This document shows, piece after piece, positions 54,630 through 64,000 of a stretch of DNA of 64,000 nt. Every line of letters starts with the position of its first letter. Within the stretch, counting starts at the first letter, position 1. Under the pieces are notes generated by a model. It was not told the DNA's origin and ran no database searches. It saw only the letters and a list, made by a program, of their open reading frames with translations. The stretch comes from Desulfobacillus sp041396245 (GTDB taxonomy: Bacteria > Pseudomonadota > Gammaproteobacteria > Burkholderiales > Rhodocyclaceae), in contig JAWKYW010000014.1 of NCBI GenBank assembly GCA_041396245.1, forward strand, positions 21,555-85,554. Reading direction: 5' to 3'. The position numbers were made by a program, and so were the translations under genes.

Positions 54630-55532
54630 ATGTGCACGGTATGCGGCTGCGGCCAGGGCGAAACGAAGATCGAGGGCGATCACGAACACGCGCATCGCCA
54701 TGCGGACGGCACGGCGCATCCCCCAAGGGGATTTCCTGCGGGGCACAGCCATGCCCATGGCCACGACGGCGAGCATGCCCACGCCCATCCGCACGCGCCG
54801 GGCGGCCTCAGCTACGCGCCGCGGCACCACCACGGCCATGCACATTCGCATGCGCCGGGCCTCACGCCCGGCCGCATGGTGCAGATCGAGCAGGACATCC
54901 TTGCCAAGAACAACGCCTACGCCAGCGCCAACCGCAAGGATTGGAAGGCGCGCGGCCTGTTCGCCCTCAATCTCGTCTCCAGCCCCGGCTCGGGCAAGAC
55001 CACGCTGCTGGTCGAGACGATCGGAAAACTCGCCGGCCGCCATCCGCTGGCGGTGATCGAGGGCGACCAGCAGACCAGCAACGACGCCGAGCGCATCCGC
55101 GCCACCGGCGCCCAGGCCATCCAGGTGAACACCGGCAAGGGCTGCCACCTCGACGCGCACATGGTCGGTCACGCCTTCGAGCGGCTCGACCTGCCGCAGG
55201 GCGGCCTGCTGCTGATCGAGAACGTCGGCAACCTGGTCTGTCCGGCGGAGTTCGACCTCGGCGAGGCGCACAAGGTGGTGATCCTCTCCGTCACCGAGGG
55301 TGAGGACAAGCCGCTGAAGTACCCGAACATGTTTGCCGCGAGCGACCTCATGCTGCTGACCAAGGTCGACCTGCTGCCGCACTTGAGTTTCGACACGGCG
55401 AAGTGCATCGAGTATGCCCGCCGCGTGAACCCGAAAATCGAGGTGCTGCAGGTCTCGGCCAGGAGCGGCGAGGGCATGGACGGCTGGCTCGCCTGGCTGG
55501 ATGCCGGCGTGGCCGCGACGCGCGGGAGCTGA
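54630..55532 (+). CDS. hypB: Hydrogenase nickel GTPase HypB
   Basis: 300 residues. N-terminal CxxCGC (MCTVCGCGQGE) is the high-affinity nickel site. Residues about 18-80 are a His-rich nickel-storage region (HEHAHRH; HSHAHGHDGEHAHAHPH; HHHGHAHSH). The GTPase domain carries the P-loop VSSPGSGKTTLLVET, VIEGDQQTSNDAERI, the metal-binding GCHLDAHMV and the NKxD-like TKVDLLP. HypB delivers nickel with HypA. GGAGGAACGGAAC before the ATG is a good ribosome-binding site. hypF follows 9 bp later. Confidence 0.95.
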   Translation: MCTVCGCGQGETKIEGDHEHAHRHADGTAHPPRGFPAGHSHAHGHDGEHAHAHPHAPGGLSYAPRHHHGHAHSHAPGLTPGRMVQIEQDILAKNNAYASANRKDWKARGLFALNLVSSPGSGKTTLLVETIGKLAGRHPLAVIEGDQQTSNDAERIRATGAQAIQVNTGKGCHLDAHMVGHAFERLDLPQGGLLLIENVGNLVCPAEFDLGEAHKVVILSVTEGEDKPLKYPNMFAASDLMLLTKVDLLPHLSFDTAKCIEYARRVNPKIEVLQVSARSGEGMDGWLAWLDAGVAATRGS

Positions 55533-55541
55533 GGCGCCGCC

Positions 55542-57914
55542 ATGCCGATCGCTTCCGCCGCCTGGCCCGTCGTCTGCCGGCGCATCCGCGTCCGCGGCCA
55601 GGTGCAGGGCGTGGGTTTCCGGCCCTTTGTCTATCGGCTGGCCAATGAACTGCATCTGGTCGGCTGGGTTCGCAACGACGCGGAAGGGGTGGAGATCGAG
55701 GCGCAGGGCCCGACCAGGGCGGTGGATACGCTGCAGGCGCGCCTGGCGGCCGAGGCGCCGCCGCTGGCACGCATTACCGGGGTGGAAAGCCGCGAGGTCG
55801 CGCTGTCGGAATCAAGCGCCTTCGAGATTCAGGAAAGCATCGGCGGTGCGGTCCGTACCGCCGTCACGCCCGACAGCGGAGTCTGCGCGGATTGCCTGGC
55901 CGAGCTGTTTACGCCGCAGGACCGCCGCTGGCGCTACCCCTTCATCAACTGCACCCATTGCGGTCCGCGCTACACCATCACGCGCGGCCTGCCATACGAC
56001 CGTCCGCAGACCAGCATGGCGCCGTTCCGCCAGTGCCCCGCCTGCCAGGCCGAGTACGAGGCACCCGACAACCGGCGCTTCCATGCCCAGCCGAATGCCT
56101 GCCCGGCATGCGGGCCGCGGCTGGCACTCGTGGACGCCCGGGGGTCGCCGCTGGCCGTCCTCGACCCGCTGGCGGAGACCGTGGCTCGGCTTCGTCGCGG
56201 CGAGATCCTGGCCATCAAGGGGCTGGGCGGCTTCCACCTCGCCTGCGACGCACGCAACGAGAAGGCCGTCGCGCGCCTGCGCGCGCGCAAGAACCGGGAC
56301 GAAAAGCCCTTCGCCGTGATGTTCGCCAATACGGCATCCGCGGCGCCGGTCGCGCCGGCGGTGCCGCGCGCCGCGCGACTGCTCGAATCGGCGCAGCGGC
56401 CGATCGTCCTGCTCAAGAAGGGTCCGCGCTGCGACGAGACGCTGGCGGGCGTCGCGCCGGGACTCGAATGGCTCGGCGCCATGCTGCCCTACACGCCGCT
56501 GCATTACCTGCTGTTTCACGAAGCGGCCGGCCGGCCGGCGGGCAGCGCCTGGCTGGCCGAGGCACAGCCGCTGATGCTGGTGATGACCAGCGCCAATCCC
56601 GGCGGCGAACCGATCGTGCGCGACAACGACGAGGCACTGGCGCGGCTGCAGGGGATCGCCGACGCCTGCCTGATGCACGACCGCGACATCGTCGTGCGCT
56701 GCGACGACACGGTGGTGCGCGCGACGGCGGACGCCTCTTCGTCGCTGCAGGCCGCCGGCGCCGGCCTGCAGTTCATCCGCCGCGCCCGCGGCTTCACGCC
56801 GCAGGCCATCGCCCTGGCCCGCAGCGGGCCGTCCGTCCTCGCCACCGGCGGCTTCCTCAAGAACACGATCTGCCTGACGCGCGGCAACGAGGCCTTCCTC
56901 TCGCAGCACATCGGCGACCTCGACAATGCCGCCACCTGCATGGCAATGGAAGAGGCGGCACAGCGGCTCATGGATCTGCTGCAGATCGAACCGGAGCGCG
57001 TGGCGCACGACCTGCACCCGGATTTCCACAGCACCCGCTTCGCTTCCGAATTCGCCCGCCAGCGCGGCCTGCCGCTGGTTCCGGTGCAGCATCACCATGC
57101 CCATGTCGCGGCAGTCGCCGCCGAGCATCGCGCGGAGGGTCCCCTGCTCGGGCTGGCCCTGGACGGGGTTGGTCTGGGCGAGGACGGCGGCGCCTGGGGC
57201 GGCGAACTGCTCTGGGTGGACGGCGCGCGCTTTCGACGCGTCGGCAGCCTGCGCGAGCTGCGCCTGCCGGGCGGAGACCGCGCGGCGCGGGAGCCCTGGC
57301 GCATGGCCGCCGCCGCCCTGCACCTGCTCGGCCGCGGCGATGAAATCGGGGAACGCTTCGGCAACGAAGCCGCCCCCACCGTGGCGCAGATGCTGGAGGC
57401 CGGCTTCAATTCTCCGGGAACGTCGAGCTGCGGTCGCTGGTTCGACGCCGCCGCCGGCCTGCTCGGCATTCGCGACATCGCCGCCTACGAGGGACAGGCG
57501 GCGATGCTGCTGGAAGGCCTGGCGGACCGCTACGGCCGCGTCGACGCCATGGCGGATGGCTTCGTCATCGACCGGAACAACGTGCTCGACCTGTCGCCGC
57601 TGCTGGGGTGGCTGGCCGGCGAACGGGGTGGTCGTGGCGATCGTGCCGAATTGGCGCAGGACGCGGCTTATGCCGCGGCGCGCTTCCACGCGACCCTGGC
57701 CGAGGCGCTGGCGCAATGGGCGATTGCCGCCGCGCAGGCAGCGGACCTGCGACGCGTCGCCTTCGGCGGGGGGTGCTTTCTCAATCGCATCATCGCCGGC
57801 GTGCTGCGCTGGCGGCTCGAGCAGGCCGGCCTGGAAGTGCTGGAGGCACGGCAGGCGCCGCCCAACGACGGCGGTCTGAGCCTGGGGCAGGCCTGGGTGG
57901 CGATGCAGGTGTAG
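55542..57914 (+). CDS. hypF: Carbamoyltransferase HypF
   Basis: 790 residues in the family's standard order: acylphosphatase-like domain (about 10-100, RIRVRGQVQGVGFRPFVYRL), two zinc fingers (CADCLAELFTP ... CTHCGPRY; CPACQAEYE ... CPACGPR), YrdC-like domain (about 200-385; GEILAIKGLGGFHLACDA, and KNRDEKPFAVM), and Kae1-like domain (about 400-790; HDLHPDFHSTRFA, VQHHHAHVAAVAAEH, GGGCFLNRI). It converts carbamoyl phosphate to carbamoyl-AMP and transfers carbamoyl to HypE for cyanide ligand synthesis. A degraded REP unit follows the stop. Confidence 0.95.
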   Translation: MPIASAAWPVVCRRIRVRGQVQGVGFRPFVYRLANELHLVGWVRNDAEGVEIEAQGPTRAVDTLQARLAAEAPPLARITGVESREVALSESSAFEIQESIGGAVRTAVTPDSGVCADCLAELFTPQDRRWRYPFINCTHCGPRYTITRGLPYDRPQTSMAPFRQCPACQAEYEAPDNRRFHAQPNACPACGPRLALVDARGSPLAVLDPLAETVARLRRGEILAIKGLGGFHLACDARNEKAVARLRARKNRDEKPFAVMFANTASAAPVAPAVPRAARLLESAQRPIVLLKKGPRCDETLAGVAPGLEWLGAMLPYTPLHYLLFHEAAGRPAGSAWLAEAQPLMLVMTSANPGGEPIVRDNDEALARLQGIADACLMHDRDIVVRCDDTVVRATADASSSLQAAGAGLQFIRRARGFTPQAIALARSGPSVLATGGFLKNTICLTRGNEAFLSQHIGDLDNAATCMAMEEAAQRLMDLLQIEPERVAHDLHPDFHSTRFASEFARQRGLPLVPVQHHHAHVAAVAAEHRAEGPLLGLALDGVGLGEDGGAWGGELLWVDGARFRRVGSLRELRLPGGDRAAREPWRMAAAALHLLGRGDEIGERFGNEAAPTVAQMLEAGFNSPGTSSCGRWFDAAAGLLGIRDIAAYEGQAAMLLEGLADRYGRVDAMADGFVIDRNNVLDLSPLLGWLAGERGGRGDRAELAQDAAYAAARFHATLAEALAQWAIAAAQAADLRRVAFGGGCFLNRIIAGVLRWRLEQAGLEVLEARQAPPNDGGLSLGQAWVAMQV

Positions 57915-58002
57915 GTCGGCCTTCAGGACGATGACCGCAGGGAATCCCTGTGGGACAGCAGCGGTGGATTGACGGAAATTGTCGGGCTGAAGCCCGACCT
58001 AC
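57911..58002. repeat. Degenerate GTAG-type REP pair (hypF/hypC)
   Basis: GTAGGTCGGCCTTCAGG (57911-57927) has lost its 3' half; the intact inverted mate GTCGGGCTGAAGCCCGACCT... is at 57981-58002. It includes the hypF stop codon (TAG of GTAG). Confidence 0.8.
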
Positions 58003-58012
58003 GGAGAACGCT

Positions 58013-58270
58013 ATGTGTCTGGCAATACCGGTGAAGGTTGTGGAACTGCTCGACGGCGACCAGGCGAGGGTCGACGTCGGCGGCGTGCGCAAGGAGATCT
58101 CGCTGGCGCTGGTCGACGGCATCGCGGTCGGCGACTACGTCATCCTCCACGTCGGCTACGCCATTCAGAAACTCGACCCGGAGGAGGCGGAGAAGACGCT
58201 GGCGCTGTTCGCCGAGCTGGGCGAAGCCCTCGACCGCTCACCGCTCACCGCTCACCGCTCACCCGAATGA
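58013..58270 (+). CDS. hypC: Hydrogenase chaperone HypC (hyp operon copy)
   Basis: 85 residues. MCLAIPVKVVELLDGDQARV with the essential Cys2; VGDYVILHVGYAIQKLD is the C-terminal signature. It carries the Fe(CN)2CO unit with HypD. The C-terminus (DRSPLTAHRSPE) is encoded by four tandem ACCGCTC heptamers (58233-58260), an unusual tail that could vary in length. The stop overlaps the hypD start (ATGA). Second HypC in the window; the other is in the hyb operon at 24822. Confidence 0.94.
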   Translation: MCLAIPVKVVELLDGDQARVDVGGVRKEISLALVDGIAVGDYVILHVGYAIQKLDPEEAEKTLALFAELGEALDRSPLTAHRSPE

Positions 58271-59397
58271 AGTACATCGACGAATTCCGCGACGGCAGGA
58301 CAGCGCGCGTCATCGCGGCGGTCATCGCCGCCGAGACGCGCGCCGACCGCCGCTACCACATCATGGAATTTTGCGGCGGCCACACCCACGCCATCTCGCG
58401 CTACGGCCTGTCCGACCTGCTGCCCGACAACATCCGCCTGATCCACGGGCCGGGCTGCCCGGTATGCGTGCTGCCCATCGGCCGTATCGACAACGCCATC
58501 GACCTCGCGCTCAATCACAAAGTCATTCTCGCCACTTACGGCGACTGCCTGCGCGTGCCGGCTTCCGGCGGCCTGTCGCTGTTGAAGGCCAAGGCGCGCG
58601 GTGCCGACGTGCGCATGGTGTATTCCAGCGCCGACGCGCTGAAGCTGGCGCAGGACAACCCGGAACGCGAGGTGGTGTTCTTCGCCATCGGTTTCGAGAC
58701 GACGACGCCGCCGACGGCGGTGGCCATCGTGCAGTCTTCAATACTCGGCCTGAAGAATTTCACGGTGTTCTGCAACCACGTGCTGACGCCCTCGGCCATC
58801 GCCAACATCCTCGAATCGCCGGAAGTCAGGCTGCACGGCACGGTGCCGCTCGACGCCTTCATCGGCCCGGCGCACGTGTCGACGGTGATCGGCAGCCAGC
58901 CCTACGAGCATTTCGCCGAGGAATACGAGAAGCCGGTGGTGATCGCCGGCTTCGAGCCGCTCGACGTCATGCAGGCCATCCTCATGCTGGTGCGCCAGCT
59001 CAATGAGGGCCGCGCCGAGGTCGAGAACGAGTTCTCCCGCGCCGTCACGCGCGAGGGCAACGTCAAGGCGCAGAACCTGGTGGCCGAGGTGTTCGAGCTG
59101 CGCAAAAGCTTCGAGTGGCGCGGCCTGAACGAAGTGCCCTACAGCGCGCTGCGCATCAAGGCGAAGTACGCCACCTGGGACGCCGAGCGCCGCTTCGGCA
59201 TCGAATACAAGTCGGTCGCCGACAACAAGGCCTGCGAATGCGGCGCCATCCTGCGCGGCCTCAAGCGCCCGCAGGACTGCAAGCTGTTCGGCACGGTGTG
59301 CACCCCCGAGAACCCGATGGGCTCCTGCATGGTGAGCTCGGAAGGGGCGTGCGCGGCGCACTACACGTATGGACGCTACAAGGACGCAGTGGTTTGA
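58267..59397 (+). CDS. hypD: Hydrogenase iron-cofactor assembly protein HypD
   Basis: 376 residues. HIMEFCGGHTHAISRYG carries the first catalytic Cys; IHGPGCPVCVLPIGRID the Cys-x-x-Cys; NHVLTPSAIANIL follows. The C-terminal block (NKACECGAILRGLKRPQDCK; GTVCTPENPMGSCMVSSEGA) binds the [4Fe-4S] cluster. It builds the Fe(CN)2CO unit with HypC and HypE. Normal length. A CACAGAG hairpin separates it from hypE. Confidence 0.95.
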   Translation: MKYIDEFRDGRTARVIAAVIAAETRADRRYHIMEFCGGHTHAISRYGLSDLLPDNIRLIHGPGCPVCVLPIGRIDNAIDLALNHKVILATYGDCLRVPASGGLSLLKAKARGADVRMVYSSADALKLAQDNPEREVVFFAIGFETTTPPTAVAIVQSSILGLKNFTVFCNHVLTPSAIANILESPEVRLHGTVPLDAFIGPAHVSTVIGSQPYEHFAEEYEKPVVIAGFEPLDVMQAILMLVRQLNEGRAEVENEFSRAVTREGNVKAQNLVAEVFELRKSFEWRGLNEVPYSALRIKAKYATWDAERRFGIEYKSVADNKACECGAILRGLKRPQDCKLFGTVCTPENPMGSCMVSSEGACAAHYTYGRYKDAVV

Positions 59398-59408
59398 TGG
59401 AAACCACT

Positions 59409-59480
59409 TACCACAGAGACACAGAGGCACAGAGAACGGCAATGAAAAGGTTTGCTCTGTGTCTCTGTGTCTCTGTGGTT
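59409..59480. repeat. CACAGAG-type 8-nt-periodic hairpin (hypD/hypE)
   Basis: Left arm TACCACAGAGACACAGAGGC then ACAGAGAA; right arm CTCTGTGTCTCTGTGTCTCT ending GTGG. Occupies the gap between hypD and hypE. Confidence 0.85.
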
Positions 59481-59499
59481 AATGGTTTTGGGGTTTGAT

Positions 59500-60546
59500 A
59501 TGACAGTCAGAAAAGGCTACATCCGCCCCGTCGACTTCAGGCACGGCCGCGTCGACATGACCCACGGCAGCGGCGGGCGGGCGATGGCGCAATTGATCGA
59601 GGAGCTGTTCCTTGCCGCCTTCGACAACGACTGGCTGCGCGCGGCCAACGATAACGCCTGCTTCGCCGTGCAAAGCGGCCGCATGGTGATGGCGACCGAC
59701 TCGCACGTCGTCTCGCCGCTGTTCTTCCCCGGCGGCGACATCGGCTGCCTGTCGGTGCACGGCACCATCAACGACGTCGCCATGTCGGGCGCGAAGCCGC
59801 TCTACCTCTCGGCGAGCTTCATCCTGGAAGAAGGCTTCCCGCTCGCCGACCTGAAGCGCATCGTCGAGTCGATGGCGCACGCCGCGCGCGAGGCCGGTGT
59901 AGCAATAATTACCGGCGACACCAAGGTGGTGGAGCAGGGCAAGGGCGACGGCGTCTTCATCACCACCACCGGCGTCGGCGTGGTGCCGGAGGGCGTGCAC
60001 ATCTCCGGCGACCGGGCGCGGCCGGGCGACGCCATCCTCGTCTCCGGCACGCTGGGCGACCACGGTGTGGCGATCATGGCGCAACGCGAAAGCCTCGGCT
60101 TCGAAACGACGATCCAGTCCGACACGGCGGCGCTGCACGAGCTCGTCGCGTGCATGGTCGCGGCGGTGCCGGACATCCACGCCCTGCGCGACCCGACGCG
60201 CGGCGGGCTGGCCACCACGCTCAACGAGATCGCCCGCCAGTCCGGCGTCGGCATGATGCTGCGCGAGGAAGCCATCCCGGTGCGGCAGGAAGTCGAGGCC
60301 GCCTGCGAGTTCCTCGGCCTCGATCCGCTCTACGTCGCCAACGAGGGCAAGCTGATCTGCATCTGCGCCCCGGAGCACGCCGACGAACTGCTGGCGGTGA
60401 TGCACGCGCATCCGCTCGGTGCGGAGGCGGCGATCATCGGCGCGGTGCACGCGGACCCGCACCACTTCGTGCAGATGGAAACCGGCTTCGGCGGCAAGCG
60501 CATCGTCGACTGGCTCACCGGAGAGCAGTTGCCACGGATATGTTGA
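59500..60546 (+). CDS. hypE: Thiocarboxamide-dehydrating protein HypE
   Basis: 348 residues. HGSGGRAMAQLIEELFLAAF and GCLSVHGTINDVAMSGAKPL are the PurM/HypE-like ATP-binding motifs; DPTRGGLATTLNEIARQSGV follows. The C-terminus PRIC carries the cysteine that is carbamoylated by HypF and dehydrated to thiocyanate, the CN- donor. The ATG at 59500 starts MTVRKGYIRPVDFRHG; a start at 59452 would read through the repeat. A second hairpin repeat follows. Confidence 0.95.
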   Translation: MTVRKGYIRPVDFRHGRVDMTHGSGGRAMAQLIEELFLAAFDNDWLRAANDNACFAVQSGRMVMATDSHVVSPLFFPGGDIGCLSVHGTINDVAMSGAKPLYLSASFILEEGFPLADLKRIVESMAHAAREAGVAIITGDTKVVEQGKGDGVFITTTGVGVVPEGVHISGDRARPGDAILVSGTLGDHGVAIMAQRESLGFETTIQSDTAALHELVACMVAAVPDIHALRDPTRGGLATTLNEIARQSGVGMMLREEAIPVRQEVEAACEFLGLDPLYVANEGKLICICAPEHADELLAVMHAHPLGAEAAIIGAVHADPHHFVQMETGFGGKRIVDWLTGEQLPRIC

Positions 60547-60560
60547 AAGTCGAAACCATT

Positions 60561-60630
60561 AACCACAGAGGCACAGAGACACAGAGAAATATTTTTCTCG
60601 TTGTTCTCTGTGTCTCTGTGTCTCTGTGGT
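60561..60630. repeat. CACAGAG-type 8-nt-periodic hairpin (hypE/hypX)
   Basis: Left arm AACCACAGAGGCACAGAGAC... and right arm TTCTCTGTGTCTCTGTGTCT ending GTGGT. It occupies the hypE-hypX gap. Confidence 0.85.
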
Positions 60631-60642
60631 GAAAAGGGTTCT

Positions 60643-62385
60643 ATGCGTATTCTTTTCCTCACCCATTCCTTCAACAGCCTCGCCCAGCGCCTATACGTCG
60701 AGCTGACGCGCCGCGGCCACGAGGTCTCCATCGAGTTCGACATCAACGACAACGTCGCCGTCGAGGCGGTCGCGCTGTTCCGGCCGGACCTCGTCATCGC
60801 CCCCTTCCTCAAGCGCGCCATCCCCGAGGCGGTGTGGCGCGGGCACGTCTGCCTGGTGGTGCATCCGGGGATTCCGGGCGACCGCGGCCCCTCGGCGCTG
60901 GACTGGGCGATCCTGAACGGCGAGACGGAGTGGGGCGTCACCGTGCTGCAGGCGAACGCCGTGATGGACGGCGGCGACATCTGGGCGACGCGCAGCTTCC
61001 CGATGCGCGCGGCGCGCAAGAGCAGCCTCTACCGCAACGAGGTGACCGAAGCCGCCACTGCCGCCGTGCTGGAGGCAGTGGAGAAGTTCGAACAAGGCAA
61101 CTTCAAGCCGACGCCGCTCGACACCGCCGATCCGAATGTACGCGGCACCGAGCGCCCGCTGATGAAGCAGGACGACCGCCGCGTCGACTGGACGCGCGAC
61201 GACACGGCGACGGTGCTGCGCAAGCTCCGAGCTTCGGATAGTTTTCCCGGCCTCGCCGACCGCATTGCCGGTGTGGACTGCTGGCTGTTCAATGCGCACC
61301 CGGAAGCCACCCTGCGCGGCGCCCAACCCGGCGCCATCATCGCCCAACGCCAGGGCGCGCTGTGCCGCGCCACGATCGACGGCGCGGTGTGGCTCACCCA
61401 CGCCAAACGCAAATCCGACCAGCCCACCTTCAAGCTGCCAGCGGCACAGGCGCTGCCCGAGGCGGCGGCGGGCGTACCCGAATCGTCGTTGCCCGCGCTG
61501 CCGATTCGCGACACCTCGACATGGCAGGACATCAGCTACGAGGAGGAGGGCGGCGTCGGCTTCCTGCATTTCGATTTCTACAACGGCGCCATGTCGACCG
61601 CGGACTGCCTGCGCCTGCGCGATGCCTTCGTCGAAGCAAGCACGCGCGACACGAAGGTGATCGTCCTCATGGGCGGACCGGACTTCTGGTCGAACGGCAT
61701 CCACCTCAACACCATCGAGGCAGCCGACAGTCCCGCCGACGCCTCCTGGGCCAACATCAATGCCATGGACGACCTCTGCCGCGCCATCCTCGATTGCGGC
61801 AGCCATTACGTCGTCGCGGCGATGCAGGGCAATGCCGGCGCCGGCGGCGTCTTCCTGGCGCTGACTTCAGACCTTGTGCTGGCGCGCGAGGGCGTCATCC
61901 TCAACCCCCACTACAAGGGCATGGGCAACCTCTACGGCTCGGAGTACTGGACCTATCTCCTGCCGCGCCGCGTCGGCTGGGAGCGGGCGCATGCCGTCAC
62001 GCAGAAACGCCTGCCCATCGGCGCGCTTGAGGCCGTCGAACAGGGGCTCATCGACGCCTGCTCCGGCGCCGACGTGCCGACCTTCGCGGAACAGGTACGG
62101 CGGCAGGCCATCGAACTCGCGGCACGCCCCGATCTGGCGCAACTGATCGAAGAGAAGCGCGCCGCCCGCGCCCGCGATGAGGCGACGAAGCCGCTCGAAG
62201 CTCACCGGCAGGAGGAGCTGGCGCGCATGAAGCTCAACTTCTACGGCTTCGACCCGAGCTACCACGTCGCGCGCTACCACTTCGTCCACCGCGTGCCGCA
62301 CGCGTGGACGCCGCTGCACCTGGCGCGGCACCGGCAGAACATGTGGCAGAAGCAGTCCGCGCTGAAGACGCGGAATGCAGCGTAG
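60643..62385 (+). CDS. hypX: HypX/HoxX, formyl-CoA-dependent CO-ligand synthesis
   Basis: 580 residues. The N-terminal half (about 1-265) is a formyl-THF-transferase-like domain (VHPGIPGDRGPSALDWAILN; VMDGGDIWATRSFP). The C-terminal half (about 295-540) is an enoyl-CoA hydratase/isomerase-like domain (VIVLMGGPDFWSNGIHLNTI; GNAGAGGVFLALTSDLVLAR; NPHYKGMGNLYGSEYW). In oxygen-tolerant hydrogen bacteria HypX makes CO for the Ni-Fe site from formyl-THF via formyl-CoA, so maturation can proceed in air. Its presence argues that this organism uses H2 under aerobic or microaerobic conditions. Confidence 0.93.
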   Translation: MRILFLTHSFNSLAQRLYVELTRRGHEVSIEFDINDNVAVEAVALFRPDLVIAPFLKRAIPEAVWRGHVCLVVHPGIPGDRGPSALDWAILNGETEWGVTVLQANAVMDGGDIWATRSFPMRAARKSSLYRNEVTEAATAAVLEAVEKFEQGNFKPTPLDTADPNVRGTERPLMKQDDRRVDWTRDDTATVLRKLRASDSFPGLADRIAGVDCWLFNAHPEATLRGAQPGAIIAQRQGALCRATIDGAVWLTHAKRKSDQPTFKLPAAQALPEAAAGVPESSLPALPIRDTSTWQDISYEEEGGVGFLHFDFYNGAMSTADCLRLRDAFVEASTRDTKVIVLMGGPDFWSNGIHLNTIEAADSPADASWANINAMDDLCRAILDCGSHYVVAAMQGNAGAGGVFLALTSDLVLAREGVILNPHYKGMGNLYGSEYWTYLLPRRVGWERAHAVTQKRLPIGALEAVEQGLIDACSGADVPTFAEQVRRQAIELAARPDLAQLIEEKRAARARDEATKPLEAHRQEELARMKLNFYGFDPSYHVARYHFVHRVPHAWTPLHLARHRQNMWQKQSALKTRNAA

Positions 62386-62393
62386 GTCGGTTT

Positions 62394-62488
62394 GTAGGTC
62401 GGCCTGAAGGCCGACCTACGGGGAACGGGTCTGTAGGTCGGGCTTCAGCCCGACAACAGCGGCCGCGTCGGCCTGAAGGCCGACCTAC
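62394..62488. repeat. Triple GTAG-type REP cluster (hypX/hoxA)
   Basis: A complete palindrome GTAGGTCGGCCTGAAGGCCG... (62394-62419), then GTAGGTCGGGCTTCAGCCCG (62433 on) with inverted mate ending at 62488. A truncated GTAGGTCGG also precedes it at 62382-62390, overlapping the hypX stop. Confidence 0.88.
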
Positions 62489-62510
62489 AAAGGCGTTTTG
62501 GGAGATAACT

Positions 62511-63965
<1,455 letters not shown>

Positions 63966-64000
63966 TGCTTAGGCCTGGTTCCCGGCCCTGCCATACAATA

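Noticed and set aside
24145..60630. CACAGAG octamer arrays as CRISPR repeats
   Set aside because: Units are only 8 nt without spacers and each array is followed by its own complement, so they are hairpins, not CRISPR.

Overview
The window is GC-rich chromosomal DNA from a proteobacterium. The gene content fits a facultatively hydrogen-oxidising betaproteobacterium, most like the Rhodocyclales/Rhodocyclaceae: a HybOABC uptake hydrogenase beside a HoxFUYH NAD-linked hydrogenase, HypX, HoxA, a B12-dependent ribonucleotide reductase and a MaoC-phosphotransacetylase fusion. The taxonomic placement is inference from gene families. No rRNA, tRNA or CRISPR was seen.

Layout. 1-4336 (minus strand): a DUF488 protein cut by the window edge, an Hsp15-like S4 protein, several small unknown genes including an overlapping DUF4160/DUF2442 pair, and a PmeII-like restriction-modification pair. 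4448-11271 (minus): nrdJ, a cation efflux protein, acetate kinase and the MaoC-Pta fusion. 11311-11499 is a small inverted-repeat (MITE-like) element. 11531-18589: a PQQ-type sugar dehydrogenase, an ECF sigma/anti-sigma pair, a lipoprotein, and two large tandem paralogues of unknown function.

19071-25599 is the first hydrogenase operon, hybO-A-B-C-D-hypC-hybE, encoding a periplasmic, membrane-linked group 1 [NiFe] hydrogenase with its own protease and chaperones. 47643-63965 is the second cluster, hoxF-U-Y-H-W, a hupK-like gene, hypA-B-F-C-D-E-X and hoxA. It encodes the soluble NAD+-reducing enzyme, the complete Hyp machinery that could serve both enzymes, the CO-ligand-producing HypX for aerobic maturation, and a response regulator. 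Many gene junctions here carry one of two hairpin repeat families: an 8-nt-periodic CACAGAG type and a GTAG-type REP. One REP forms the last codons of hoxH and another the last codons of hybD.

Between the clusters lies a plastic zone. 26478-34119 alternates metabolic genes (LysR, SDR, quinone reductase), two DUF4143 ATPases and an AbrB/PIN toxin-antitoxin pair, separated by repeated copies of the 3' end of the 26478 membrane-protein gene. 34359-40135 is a cluster of integron attC sites without an integrase, interrupted by an IS5-family and an IS91-like element that both sit at attC crossover points. About 9.8 kb of this zone (30222-40320) is bounded by direct repeats of the 3' end of the threonine aldolase gene. 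41309-47624 holds ordinary metabolic genes (TPR protein, RidA, ClC channel, GlgB, GNAT, nitrilase-family amidase).

A dispersed 24-bp motif, AAAGTCAGT-N9-ACGGCG, occurs 12 times with fixed spacing, mostly just after stop codons and at module junctions, and twice inside genes. It is the clearest structure here that I cannot match to a known element.
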